Source: Elusimicrobiota bacterium (GTDB lineage: Bacteria > Elusimicrobiota > Elusimicrobia > UBA1565 > UBA9628). Taken from it: a stretch of DNA of 64,000 nt. This document shows positions 9,110 to 16,756 of the stretch, in pieces. Position numbers and translations under genes: made by a program. Where the stretch lies: contig JACRDT010000025.1 of the NCBI GenBank assembly GCA_016212795.1, positions 1 through 64,000 on the forward strand, written 5' to 3'. Each line of letters opens with the position of its first letter. Position 1 is the stretch's first letter. The notes below the pieces were generated by a model. It did not search any database and was not told the origin of the DNA. It worked only from the letters and a program-made list of their open reading frames with translations.

Positions 9110-10513
9110 TCATCGGGTCACCTTCTGCCCGGCGGGGGTCTCCTGCGCCTTGAAATACTCGTTGACCGGTCCGTAGGCGTGGAAGAACCCGGTGAGGAGG
9201 ACCTTGTTGACGTCCTCGGCGCTCGCGGCCACCCCGTCGGACACGAGGCCCAGCCCGATCTCCTTGGAGCGGCCTCCGTAGCGCTTGGCCAGCTCGGCGC
9301 CGAGGGTCGTCATGGCGTCGAGCTTGCCGAAGAACTCGGCCAGGGCCTTGTCCTTCGAGGGGTGCTTGACCGCGGCCTTCCAGGGAAGCGCCGGCTCGGG
9401 CAGGGGCCCGAGCTTCTTGTCGCACTCGGCCTGGAGCTCGGCGACCGGGGCGTAGCGCTTCGCCTCCGGGTCCCAGACCCCGGCGATCTTCCCGCCCTCG
9501 TACTTGAGGAAGCCGTCTTTCTGCGAGCCGTCGTGGCGCTGGCCTCCCTTGACCCCCTGGCCCAGCAGCCGGTCGATGAGGGCGCTCTTGAGGTCCTTCC
9601 CCGGAAGGCGAGGGTCCATGACGTTGAGGATGCACTGGCACACGTCGAGGCCCACGTAGTCCACGAGCTGGAAGATGCCCATGGGCCGCACGAGGAAGTC
9701 CTGGCTCACCTTGTTGACCGAGTACACGGCGTGGGTGAAGGGCATCGACCGGGCCTGGCCCCCTGGCGGCGCCTCCCGCTGGGCCAGGCGCTCGGCCTCG
9801 GCGATGCCGTGCAGCATGTCGCGCATGAAGTGCCCGTTGCCGATGAAGCCCGCCACGTCGCGGGACAAGACCACGGTCTTGCGCAGGCTCTTGGCCAGGG
9901 CCTCGGCGAACTTGGCGACCTCGGGAAGGGTGGTCTTGCCGCGGATGAGCTCCACGAGCTTCTGCACCGCCGGGGGGTTGTAGAAGTGGAAGCCCATGAC
10001 CCGGCCGCCGAGCTTGGCCTTCTCGTCGATCTCGTGGATGGGGATGGAGGAGGTGTTGGTGAAGATCCAGGGCCCGTCAGGGCCCTGGCCGCCGCACTTC
10101 GAGAGCAGCCTGAGCTTGAGCCCGAGGTCCTCGGGCGCGGCCTCGAACACCACTCCCGCCTGCGCCGCCGACTCCAGGACCGTGGCGGGGCGGACGACGT
10201 CGAGCACGCGGGCGATGTAGGCGTCGACGATCTCCCCGTTGTCGACGAGGTCGGCCCGGTCCGAGTAGGCGAGGCGCAGGGCGACGATCTTCTTCTCGGC
10301 TGACTTCCTGACCTGTTCACGCAGATATCCCATCAAGCCCGAGAGGGCTTGATGGGACAGGTCCACCGCGTGCAGCACGTAGACGCGGGACTTGTTCTCG
10401 GGCTTGAGCGACAGGTCCGCCATCTCCTGGCTCACCAGCAGCACGATGCCGCTGCCCATCTTGCCCGCGGCCCCGAGCACGGCGACGTTCTCGAGTCTCT
10501 CTGGATATCCCAT
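9110..10513 (-). CDS. 3-hydroxyacyl-CoA dehydrogenase (long form)
   Basis: A 467-residue NAD-dependent enzyme that interconverts 3-hydroxyacyl- and 3-oxoacyl-CoA. The Rossmann motif is VAVLGAAGKMGSG at the N-terminus, and the catalytic segments are TNTSSIPIHEI and GFHFYNPPAVQKLVEL with the catalytic His and the NP pair. It is longer than single-domain Hbd (about 285 aa) because of a C-terminal extension with a second 3HCDH-like helical part. The ATG at 10513 is chosen; a GTG at 10525 is also possible. Either start nearly abuts or overlaps the crotonase stop at 10516, so the two are translationally coupled. Confidence 0.9.
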   Translation of the reverse strand: MGYPERLENVAVLGAAGKMGSGIVLLVSQEMADLSLKPENKSRVYVLHAVDLSHQALSGLMGYLREQVRKSAEKKIVALRLAYSDRADLVDNGEIVDAYIARVLDVVRPATVLESAAQAGVVFEAAPEDLGLKLRLLSKCGGQGPDGPWIFTNTSSIPIHEIDEKAKLGGRVMGFHFYNPPAVQKLVELIRGKTTLPEVAKFAEALAKSLRKTVVLSRDVAGFIGNGHFMRDMLHGIAEAERLAQREAPPGGQARSMPFTHAVYSVNKVSQDFLVRPMGIFQLVDYVGLDVCQCILNVMDPRLPGKDLKSALIDRLLGQGVKGGQRHDGSQKDGFLKYEGGKIAGVWDPEAKRYAPVAELQAECDKKLGPLPEPALPWKAAVKHPSKDKALAEFFGKLDAMTTLGAELAKRYGGRSKEIGLGLVSDGVAASAEDVNKVLLTGFFHAYGPVNEYFKAQETPAGQKVTR

Positions 10514-10515
10514 GA

Positions 10516-11286
10516 TCAGTTCCACTTGGCCGGCCGCTTCTCAAGGAAGGCCTTCATCCCTTCGGCGCCTTCATCGCCGAACAAGGCGCCGAACTCCATG
10601 GATTCCAGGGCGCACCCGGCGTCGAACGACGTGAGCAGTCCCTGGCGCACCAGGCGCTTGACCGCCCGGACGGCCTTGGGGCCCTTGGAGGCGATCTTCT
10701 TGGCCAGGCCGAGCGCCTCGGGCATCAGCGACTCGGGAGGCACCACCTTCTGGACCAGGCCCATGCGGAGCGCCTCCTCCGCCGAGATCATCTCGCCGGT
10801 CAGCAGCAGGAACAGGGCGTTGCCCGCGCCGACCAGCCTGGCCAGCCTCTGGGTCCCGGCATAGCCCGGGGTGAGGCCCAGGTTCACCTCGGGCTGGCCG
10901 AACTTGGCCGCCGTGCTGGCGACGCGGAAATCGCACGACATGGCCAGCTCGCAGCCGCCGCCCAGGACGTAGCCGTTGACGGCCGCGATCACGGGCAGGG
11001 GGCACTCCTCCAGGCCGCGGAAGGTCTTCTGCCCCATGGCGGAGAACTTCGAACCGGCCTCGGAGTCCATGCCCACCATCTCGGCGATGTCCGCGCCTGC
11101 CACGAAGGCCTTGCCCGCGCCGGTCAGCACCAGGGCCCGCAGGTCGGACCTCGCGCCGACGGACGCCACCAGGTCGTCCATCTCCTGGAAGAAGCGCGTG
11201 TTGAGGGCGTTCATGGCCTTGGGCCGGTCCATCGTGACGGTCAGGACGGCGTCGGCTTCCTCGGTCTTCAGGATCTCGTAGGTCAT
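10516..11286 (-). CDS. Enoyl-CoA hydratase / crotonase
   Basis: A 256-residue crotonase-fold protein, the usual size. It hydrates crotonyl-CoA-type enoyl thioesters. Oxyanion-hole segments are AFVAGADIAEM and NGYVLGGGCELAMSCDFRVA. The catalytic stretch FGQPEVNLGLTPGYAGTQRL is typical of Crt. Its ATG (11286) overlaps the TGA of the upstream acyl-CoA dehydrogenase as ATGA, and its stop is 2 bases from the dehydrogenase start downstream. It acts between the acyl-CoA dehydrogenase and the 3-hydroxyacyl-CoA dehydrogenase encoded on either side. Confidence 0.92.
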   Translation of the reverse strand: MTYEILKTEEADAVLTVTMDRPKAMNALNTRFFQEMDDLVASVGARSDLRALVLTGAGKAFVAGADIAEMVGMDSEAGSKFSAMGQKTFRGLEECPLPVIAAVNGYVLGGGCELAMSCDFRVASTAAKFGQPEVNLGLTPGYAGTQRLARLVGAGNALFLLLTGEMISAEEALRMGLVQKVVPPESLMPEALGLAKKIASKGPKAVRAVKRLVRQGLLTSFDAGCALESMEFGALFGDEGAEGMKAFLEKRPAKWN

Positions 11287-12428
11287 GGCTGCCCCAGCAG
11301 GCTGCGGGCGATGACGTAGCGCTGGATCTCGGAGGTGCCCTCGTAGATCTCGGTGATGCGCTGGTCGCGGTAGAGGCGCTCGACCTTGAACTCCTTCATG
11401 AAGCCGTAGCCGCCGTGGACCTGGATGGCCTTGTGGCAGACCCGGTGGGCCATCTCGGAGGCGAAGAGCTTGAGCATGGCCGCCTCCTTGGTGTAGCGCT
11501 TGGCGCCCGAGTCCTTCATCCACGCCACCTTGAACAGCATCGTCTTGGCCAGCTCCACCTCGGTCGCCATGTCCGCGAGCATGAACTGGATGCCCTCGAG
11601 CTCCGCGATGGGCTTGCCGAACTGGACCCGCTCCTTGGCGTAGCGCACGCTCTCGTCCAGGGCGGCCTCGGCGATGCCGACCGCCTGGGCCGCGATGCCG
11701 ATGCGGCCGCCGTCCAGCGTCGCCAGGGCGATCTTCAAGCCCTTGCCGTCCTCGCCGAGCAGGGCCTCCTTGGGCAGGCGGCACTTCGTGAACACCATCT
11801 CGGTCGTGCTCGAGGAGCGGATGCCCATCTTGTTCTCGTGCTTGCCGACCGAGAACCCCGGGGTCCCCTTCTTGACGAGGAACGCGGAGATGCCGGGCTT
11901 GCCGCCGAGGTCGACCCGCGTGAACGCGATGACCACGTCCGCGATGGCGCCGTTGGTGGTGAAATTCTTGGTCCCGTTGAGAAGGTAGCCGTCGCCGTCC
12001 TTGACCGCGGTCGTCCGCATCGAGGCCGGGTCGCTGCCCGCGCCGGCCTCGGTGAGCGAGAAGCACCCGATCCACTCGCCGGTGCCGAGCTTGGTCAGGA
12101 ACTCGGTCTTCTGCGCCTCGGTCCCGAAGTGCTCGACGGCGTCGTTGACCAGGGAGTTCTGCACGGACATGGCCACGGCCACGCCCGCGTCCATCTTGGC
12201 GATCTCGACGATGGCCCCGGCGTAGGCGACCGCGCCCAGGGCGGTGCCTCCATACGCCTCCGGGACCGTCATCCCGAGGTAGCCCAGCTCGCCCAGGTGT
12301 TTGATGAGCCCGACGTCGACCTCGGCCTTCTCGTCGCGCTCCGCCGCGCCCGGCGCCAGCTTCTCGAGCGCGAAGCGCTTCGCCCCGTCGATCGCCATGC
12401 GCTGATCTTCAGTGAATTCGAAATCCAT
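11283..12428 (-). CDS. Acyl-CoA dehydrogenase (butyryl-CoA dehydrogenase type)
   Basis: A 381-residue FAD enzyme of the short-chain acyl-CoA dehydrogenase group. Visible motifs are CFSLTEAGAGSDPASMRTTA (FAD/substrate loop), RVQFGKPI, and the catalytic-base segment ITEIYEGTSEIQR with the standard Glu. It reduces or oxidises butyryl/crotonyl-CoA with ETF as electron partner. The ATG at 12428 has GGAGG six bases upstream, and a GTG three bases earlier is less likely. It precedes crotonase with a 4-base overlap. The 86-base gap after the kinase fusion contains an A-rich stretch and a possible weak TTGACT promoter, so it may be separately transcribed. Confidence 0.93.
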   Translation of the reverse strand: MDFEFTEDQRMAIDGAKRFALEKLAPGAAERDEKAEVDVGLIKHLGELGYLGMTVPEAYGGTALGAVAYAGAIVEIAKMDAGVAVAMSVQNSLVNDAVEHFGTEAQKTEFLTKLGTGEWIGCFSLTEAGAGSDPASMRTTAVKDGDGYLLNGTKNFTTNGAIADVVIAFTRVDLGGKPGISAFLVKKGTPGFSVGKHENKMGIRSSSTTEMVFTKCRLPKEALLGEDGKGLKIALATLDGGRIGIAAQAVGIAEAALDESVRYAKERVQFGKPIAELEGIQFMLADMATEVELAKTMLFKVAWMKDSGAKRYTKEAAMLKLFASEMAHRVCHKAIQVHGGYGFMKEFKVERLYRDQRITEIYEGTSEIQRYVIARSLLGQP

Positions 12429-12514
12429 CACGCACCTCCACGGCGCCGTCCGGCTCCCGGCTCTCCGACCGGCCGGTCACAGGACAACTCTACAATTTTT
12501 CCCAGAGGGGGGAG

Positions 12515-14728
12515 TCAAGCCGCCGGCGCCCCGGGGAGGTAGCGGCGCGCGGCCTCCTTGCCGTAGAGGACGCGCAAGGCGCCCTTGGCAAGGGCGGCCA
12601 TCTCGTTCTCGCCCGGGTAGACGGTGACGCCGCAGCCGAGGCCCGCCAGGTAGCCCTTGAGGCGGCCCACCAAGGCCTCGGAGCGGGCCAACCCGCCGGT
12701 CAGGATGACCTGGTCGAGCTTCTCCGCCTCGAAGGCGGGCAGGAGCGCCGTCACGGCCTTGGCGATCTGGTAGGCCATGGCGTCGAAGACCTCGGCGGCC
12801 TCGGCGTCGCCCGCGGCGATGCGGCGCTCCACCTCGCGGCAATCGGCGGTGCCCAGCAGGTCGATGAGCCCGCCCGCGCCCTTGATGAGCCTCTTGACCT
12901 GGGCGTGGGTGGCGCGGCCCGAGAAGCAGAGCTCGGCGAACTGCCCCTGGGGCAGGGTCCCGCACCGCTCCGGGGTGAACGGGCCCTCCCCGTCGAGGCC
13001 GTTGTTGACGTCGAGGGTGCGCCCGCGGCGGTGGGCCCCCACGGAGATGCCCCCGCCCATGTGGCAGACGATGACGTTGACGTTCTCGTAGAAAGTCTCG
13101 CTGGACTGGGCGTAGCGGTGCGCCGAGGCGATCTGGTTGAGGGCGTGGCTGATCGCCCGCCGCCGGATGGACTTCAAGCCGGTGATCTTGGCCCGGGAGG
13201 GCGTCTCGTCGACCACGATGGGGTCCACGATGAAGGCCGGCTTGCCCTCCGGCGAGGCCAGCTCGTGGGCGATGACGGCGCCGAGGTTCGAGGCGTGCTC
13301 GCCGTTGGCGCCCGAGCGGAGCTCCGCCAGGATCGCCTCGTCGACGACGTAGGTGCCGTGCGGGATGGGGCGCAAGAGCCCTCCCCGGCCGCAGAAGGCG
13401 TCCATGTCGGCGGGCTTGAACCCCTCGGCCCGCAGGGCGGCCAGCACCGCGTCCCGCCGCAGAGCGTACTGCTCCGCGACCCTGCGCCCGGCGAAGGGCG
13501 CGAGCTCCGCGTCGGCGTGCCGGACCTCGGAGGCGAAGACCTCCCGGCTGCCCTCATAGACGGCGATCTTGGTGGAGGTCGAGCCGGGGTTGATGGCCAG
13601 GACGCGGTGGCGCCGGAAGAAGGTGTCCTTCGGGGTGCGGTCCCACCGCCCCCAGCGCTGCAGGCGGACCACCGAGGCCTTCACGGCCAGGCGCGCGTCC
13701 TCGGGGGTGCAGTCCATGGCCAGGTCCACGCCCCTGAACCTCATGCCGAAGAGCACCGGGAATTTCCGGGCCCCGGGGAAGCGCGTCGCGTAGAGGTGGT
13801 AGAGGAGGTTGCCGGTCTCCAGGTTCGGGCAGATGATGACGTTGGTGCCGCCGGCGAGGCCGTCCACCCCGTAGAGCTCCCGGGAGCGCTGGGAGAGCAC
13901 CGCGCTCATCTTCACCTCGCCGGTGATGCGGATGCTGGCGTAGCGCGCGGCCATCCTGGCCCGCTCGGCCAGGAGCCCCGGGACGAGCTCCATGGCCTGG
14001 CGGATCATCTCGGGCGAAGGGCCCTCGTCGGAACCCTTGTGCGAGTACGAGATGATGGCGCCGCGGATCTCGGGCAGCACGTCCTCCGGGATGAGGTCGC
14101 GCGCGACCGCGCAAGTGCCCAGGGCGATCTCGGCCAGGGTCCCCGGGGTCATGGTGGAGTTGACGCCCACGTCGCCGAAGACCGCGATGTTGGCCGGGTA
14201 GAAGCCCTCGGGGAACTCGTCGGGCAGGATGAACACGCCCACCTCGCTGACCACGGGGCGGTCGGCCAGCAGCGACAGCATGGGCCGGAAGAACTGCCGG
14301 GGGCTGTGCGTGGCGCCCCCCACGACCATGTCGGCGTGGCCGCAGCGCACGGCGTAGAGCCCGAAGAGCCCGGGCTCGGCCACGGCGGCCATGGCCTCGT
14401 CGAGCGTGCGCACGCCGCTGCCGCAGGCCCGGCTCTCGAGGCACTCCCGCGCGAACTCCCGGAGCAGGTCGGGGCGCCGCGGGATGTCCACGAACGCGCT
14501 CTGAGACAGGGCGAACTCGATGCGGGAGGGGTCCAGGCGGCCCAGGTGCCGGGCGGCCGCGGAGCGCACCGCGTCCTCGCCGGCCAGCAGCACGGGCTTG
14601 ACGAACCGGGCCAGGTGGCAGACGGCCTCGAGGACGCGGGGGTCCTGCGGCTCGGTCAGCACCACCGTGGGCAGGTCCTTTTGCAGCGCGAGCATCTGGC
14701 AGTCGAACGACCCCTCGATGTCGTACAT
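12515..14728 (-). CDS. Fused phosphate butyryltransferase - butyrate kinase
   Basis: A 737-residue fusion of the two enzymes that turn an acyl-CoA into acyl phosphate and then acid plus ATP. The N-terminal half (about 1-370) is a PTA/PTB-family transferase with GGATHSPRQFFRPMLSLL and ISYSHKGSDEGPSPE. The C-terminal half (from about 378) is an acetokinase-family kinase beginning VLAINPGSTSTKIAVYEG, with HMGGGISVGAH and a C-terminal ILTGGLARSE loop, closest in pattern to butyrate kinase. Chain-length specificity is inferred from the neighbours. The ATG at 14728 is chosen because AAAGGT and GGGGAG lie upstream. In most bacteria ptb and buk are separate adjacent genes. The fusion is continuous with no sign of a frameshift. 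Confidence 0.88.
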   Translation of the reverse strand: MYDIEGSFDCQMLALQKDLPTVVLTEPQDPRVLEAVCHLARFVKPVLLAGEDAVRSAAARHLGRLDPSRIEFALSQSAFVDIPRRPDLLREFARECLESRACGSGVRTLDEAMAAVAEPGLFGLYAVRCGHADMVVGGATHSPRQFFRPMLSLLADRPVVSEVGVFILPDEFPEGFYPANIAVFGDVGVNSTMTPGTLAEIALGTCAVARDLIPEDVLPEIRGAIISYSHKGSDEGPSPEMIRQAMELVPGLLAERARMAARYASIRITGEVKMSAVLSQRSRELYGVDGLAGGTNVIICPNLETGNLLYHLYATRFPGARKFPVLFGMRFRGVDLAMDCTPEDARLAVKASVVRLQRWGRWDRTPKDTFFRRHRVLAINPGSTSTKIAVYEGSREVFASEVRHADAELAPFAGRRVAEQYALRRDAVLAALRAEGFKPADMDAFCGRGGLLRPIPHGTYVVDEAILAELRSGANGEHASNLGAVIAHELASPEGKPAFIVDPIVVDETPSRAKITGLKSIRRRAISHALNQIASAHRYAQSSETFYENVNVIVCHMGGGISVGAHRRGRTLDVNNGLDGEGPFTPERCGTLPQGQFAELCFSGRATHAQVKRLIKGAGGLIDLLGTADCREVERRIAAGDAEAAEVFDAMAYQIAKAVTALLPAFEAEKLDQVILTGGLARSEALVGRLKGYLAGLGCGVTVYPGENEMAALAKGALRVLYGKEAARRYLPGAPAA

Positions 14729-14746
14729 ACCTTTGGCTCCCCTTCC

Positions 14747-14776
14747 TTGTGTACCGTCAGGGCATTCTACTAAAAT
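14747..14776 (+). promoter_or_regulatory. Promoter of the divergent ACAD-Etf operon
   Basis: TTGTGT (14747-14752), 18 bases, then TAAAAT (14771-14776). The ATG at 14784 lies 7 bases after the -10 box, so transcription would begin at or next to the start codon. The 55-base space separates two divergent operons. Confidence 0.5.
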
Positions 14777-14783
14777 GCTCGAC

Positions 14784-15920
14784 ATGAACTTCGATTTCCC
14801 CAACCCTGTCAGGATCGTCCAACGCACGGCCCGGGATTTCGCCCGTCAGGCCGTGGCGCCGCTCGTCGCCGGCATGGAGGAGACCGGACGGTTCCCCAAG
14901 TCCCTCGTCCCCAAGATGGCCGAGGTGGGCCTCCTGGGCCTCGTGACGCCCCGCCGCTACGGCGGCTCGGAGCTCGGGTTCCTGGCCCGGACCGTCGCCC
15001 TCCAGGAGATCGGCAGGGTCTCCGCCGCGGTGGCCTGCGCCCTGCAGGTGCACCACATGCAGGCCGCGGCCATCCAGGACTGGGGCACGCCCGCCCAGAA
15101 GGAGAAGTACCTGCCGCGCCTGTGCCGGGGCGAGTTCCTGGGGACCGTCGCGGTCACCGAGCCCACGGGCGGGTCGGACCTGCTCGGCATGGCCACCACC
15201 GCCGTCCCGGCCGCCGGCGGCTACGCCCTCAACGGCAGCAAGTGCTTCATCACCAACGCCCACCTGGCGGGCGCCCCGGTCGTGATCGCCAAGACCGGGG
15301 AGGGCTCGCGGGGGCTGAGCGCCTTCATCGTCGAGAAGGGGACCCGCGGCTTCGCCCCCGGACGGGAGGAGCGCAAGATGGGCCTGCGCGGGGCCGACAC
15401 CGGGGAGCTCTTCTTCAAGAACTGCCGGGTGCCGGAGCAGAACCTCCTGGGCGACGAGGGGGAGGGCATGAAGGCCGCGCTCAAGACCATCGGCGAGGCG
15501 GGCCGGCCCGGCATGGCCGCCATCGCGCTGGGCATCCTGGACGCGGCCCTCGACGAGGCGGTCAAGTTCTCCAAGAGCCGCAACCTCTACGGCAAGCCCA
15601 TCTCGAACATCCAGGCCATCCAGTGGAGCATCGCGGACATCCTGGTGGACCTCGAGACCTCCAAGCTCCTGTGCTATCGCGCCTCCTGGCTCAAGGACCA
15701 AGGGAGGGAGGACTGCGCCACGGCCATGACCTTGGCGAAGCTCCACGCCACCGAGGCGGCCTGCCGGGCGACCCGCAAGGCGCTCGAGATCCACGGCGGC
15801 TGCGGCGCCATGCTGGAGTTCCCCGTGCAACGGCTGTGGCGGGACGCCATGGTCTGCGTCTCCGCGGGCGGCACGACCGAGATCGGCAAGATCGTGCTGT
15901 CGCGGTCGGTCCTGGCATGA
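14784..15920 (+). CDS. Acyl-CoA dehydrogenase family protein with unusual catalytic-base region
   Basis: A 378-residue acyl-CoA dehydrogenase homologue. VAVTEPTGGSDLLGMATTAV and KSRNLYGKPISNIQAIQWSI are the flavin and substrate motifs. At the site where its neighbour has IYEGTSEI this protein has SAGGTTEI, so the usual catalytic Glu is Gly, as in isovaleryl-CoA dehydrogenase-like members. A Glu in TIGEAGRP, near the alternative helix position, might substitute, but the alignment is not exact. The start at 14784 is preferred over 14775 because the -10 box ends 7 bases before it. Its stop overlaps the EtfB start (ATGA). It presumably hands electrons to the ETF encoded next. Confidence 0.85.
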   Translation: MNFDFPNPVRIVQRTARDFARQAVAPLVAGMEETGRFPKSLVPKMAEVGLLGLVTPRRYGGSELGFLARTVALQEIGRVSAAVACALQVHHMQAAAIQDWGTPAQKEKYLPRLCRGEFLGTVAVTEPTGGSDLLGMATTAVPAAGGYALNGSKCFITNAHLAGAPVVIAKTGEGSRGLSAFIVEKGTRGFAPGREERKMGLRGADTGELFFKNCRVPEQNLLGDEGEGMKAALKTIGEAGRPGMAAIALGILDAALDEAVKFSKSRNLYGKPISNIQAIQWSIADILVDLETSKLLCYRASWLKDQGREDCATAMTLAKLHATEAACRATRKALEIHGGCGAMLEFPVQRLWRDAMVCVSAGGTTEIGKIVLSRSVLA

Positions 15921-16756
15921 CCATGAAGACCCCTTCCCGGCGCTACATCGTCTGCCTCAAGCCCGTCCCGGACCCCTCCCGGTTCGACAAGCTCCGGCTC
16001 GACCCCGAGACCATGCTGCTGCGCCGGGGCGACGTCCCCCAGGTCGTCAACCCCGGCGACCGCCACGCCATCGAGGCGGCCGTGGACCTCAAGAAGCGCT
16101 TCGGGGGGACGATCGCCTGCCTGACCATGGCCCCCCCCGACGCCCGGGAGCAGCTCGAGGAGGCCCTGGCCATGGGCTGCGACCGGGCCTGCCTCCTGAC
16201 CGACCGGGCCTTCGCCGGCGCCGACACGCTGGCCACGGCCCGCGCGCTGGCCGCCGCGGTGCGCAAGCTCGGCCGCTTCGACCTGATCCTCTGCGGCTGC
16301 TACTCGGCCGACGGCAGCACCGGCCAGGTCGGGCCCCAGCTGGCGGAGCTCCTGGGCATCCCCGACCTGACGCACGCCCTGAGCCTGCGGCTCCAGGGCC
16401 GCCGCCTGCAGGCCCGCTGCGGCCTGCAGGACGGCACGGCCGCGCTGGAGGCCGGCCTGCCCGCCCTGGTCTCGCTGGACCCCCGGGCCAACGTGCCCCC
16501 GCTGCCTCCCATGCGCGGCATCAGCGGCGCCCTGGCCAAGAAGATCCCGGCGTGGTCCGCCGCCGACCTGGGGCTCGCTCCCGCCGAGGTCGGGCTCGCC
16601 GGCTCGCCCACGCGCATGCTCAACGTCTTCACGCCCGCCGCCGGAAGGAAAGGCGAGATCCTCCAAGGCTCGGCCAACGAGGTCGCGGCCCAGCTGCTCG
16701 AGAAGCTCCGCGGGGAGAAAATCCTCCCCGCCAGGGGAGGAAAGGGGTCATCATGA
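15917..16756 (+). CDS. etfB: Electron transfer flavoprotein, beta subunit
   Basis: A 279-residue EtfB, slightly longer than usual (about 250-260). It begins YIVCLKPVPDPSRFDKLRLD and keeps the nucleotide-binding pattern DLILCGCYSADGSTGQVGPQ. With EtfA it accepts electrons from acyl-CoA dehydrogenases. Whether this ETF bifurcates electrons cannot be decided by eye. Start and stop overlap both neighbours as ATGA (15917 and 16753), so acyl-CoA dehydrogenase, EtfB and the EtfA fusion are tightly coupled. Confidence 0.9.
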   Translation: MTMKTPSRRYIVCLKPVPDPSRFDKLRLDPETMLLRRGDVPQVVNPGDRHAIEAAVDLKKRFGGTIACLTMAPPDAREQLEEALAMGCDRACLLTDRAFAGADTLATARALAAAVRKLGRFDLILCGCYSADGSTGQVGPQLAELLGIPDLTHALSLRLQGRRLQARCGLQDGTAALEAGLPALVSLDPRANVPPLPPMRGISGALAKKIPAWSAADLGLAPAEVGLAGSPTRMLNVFTPAAGRKGEILQGSANEVAAQLLEKLRGEKILPARGGKGSS

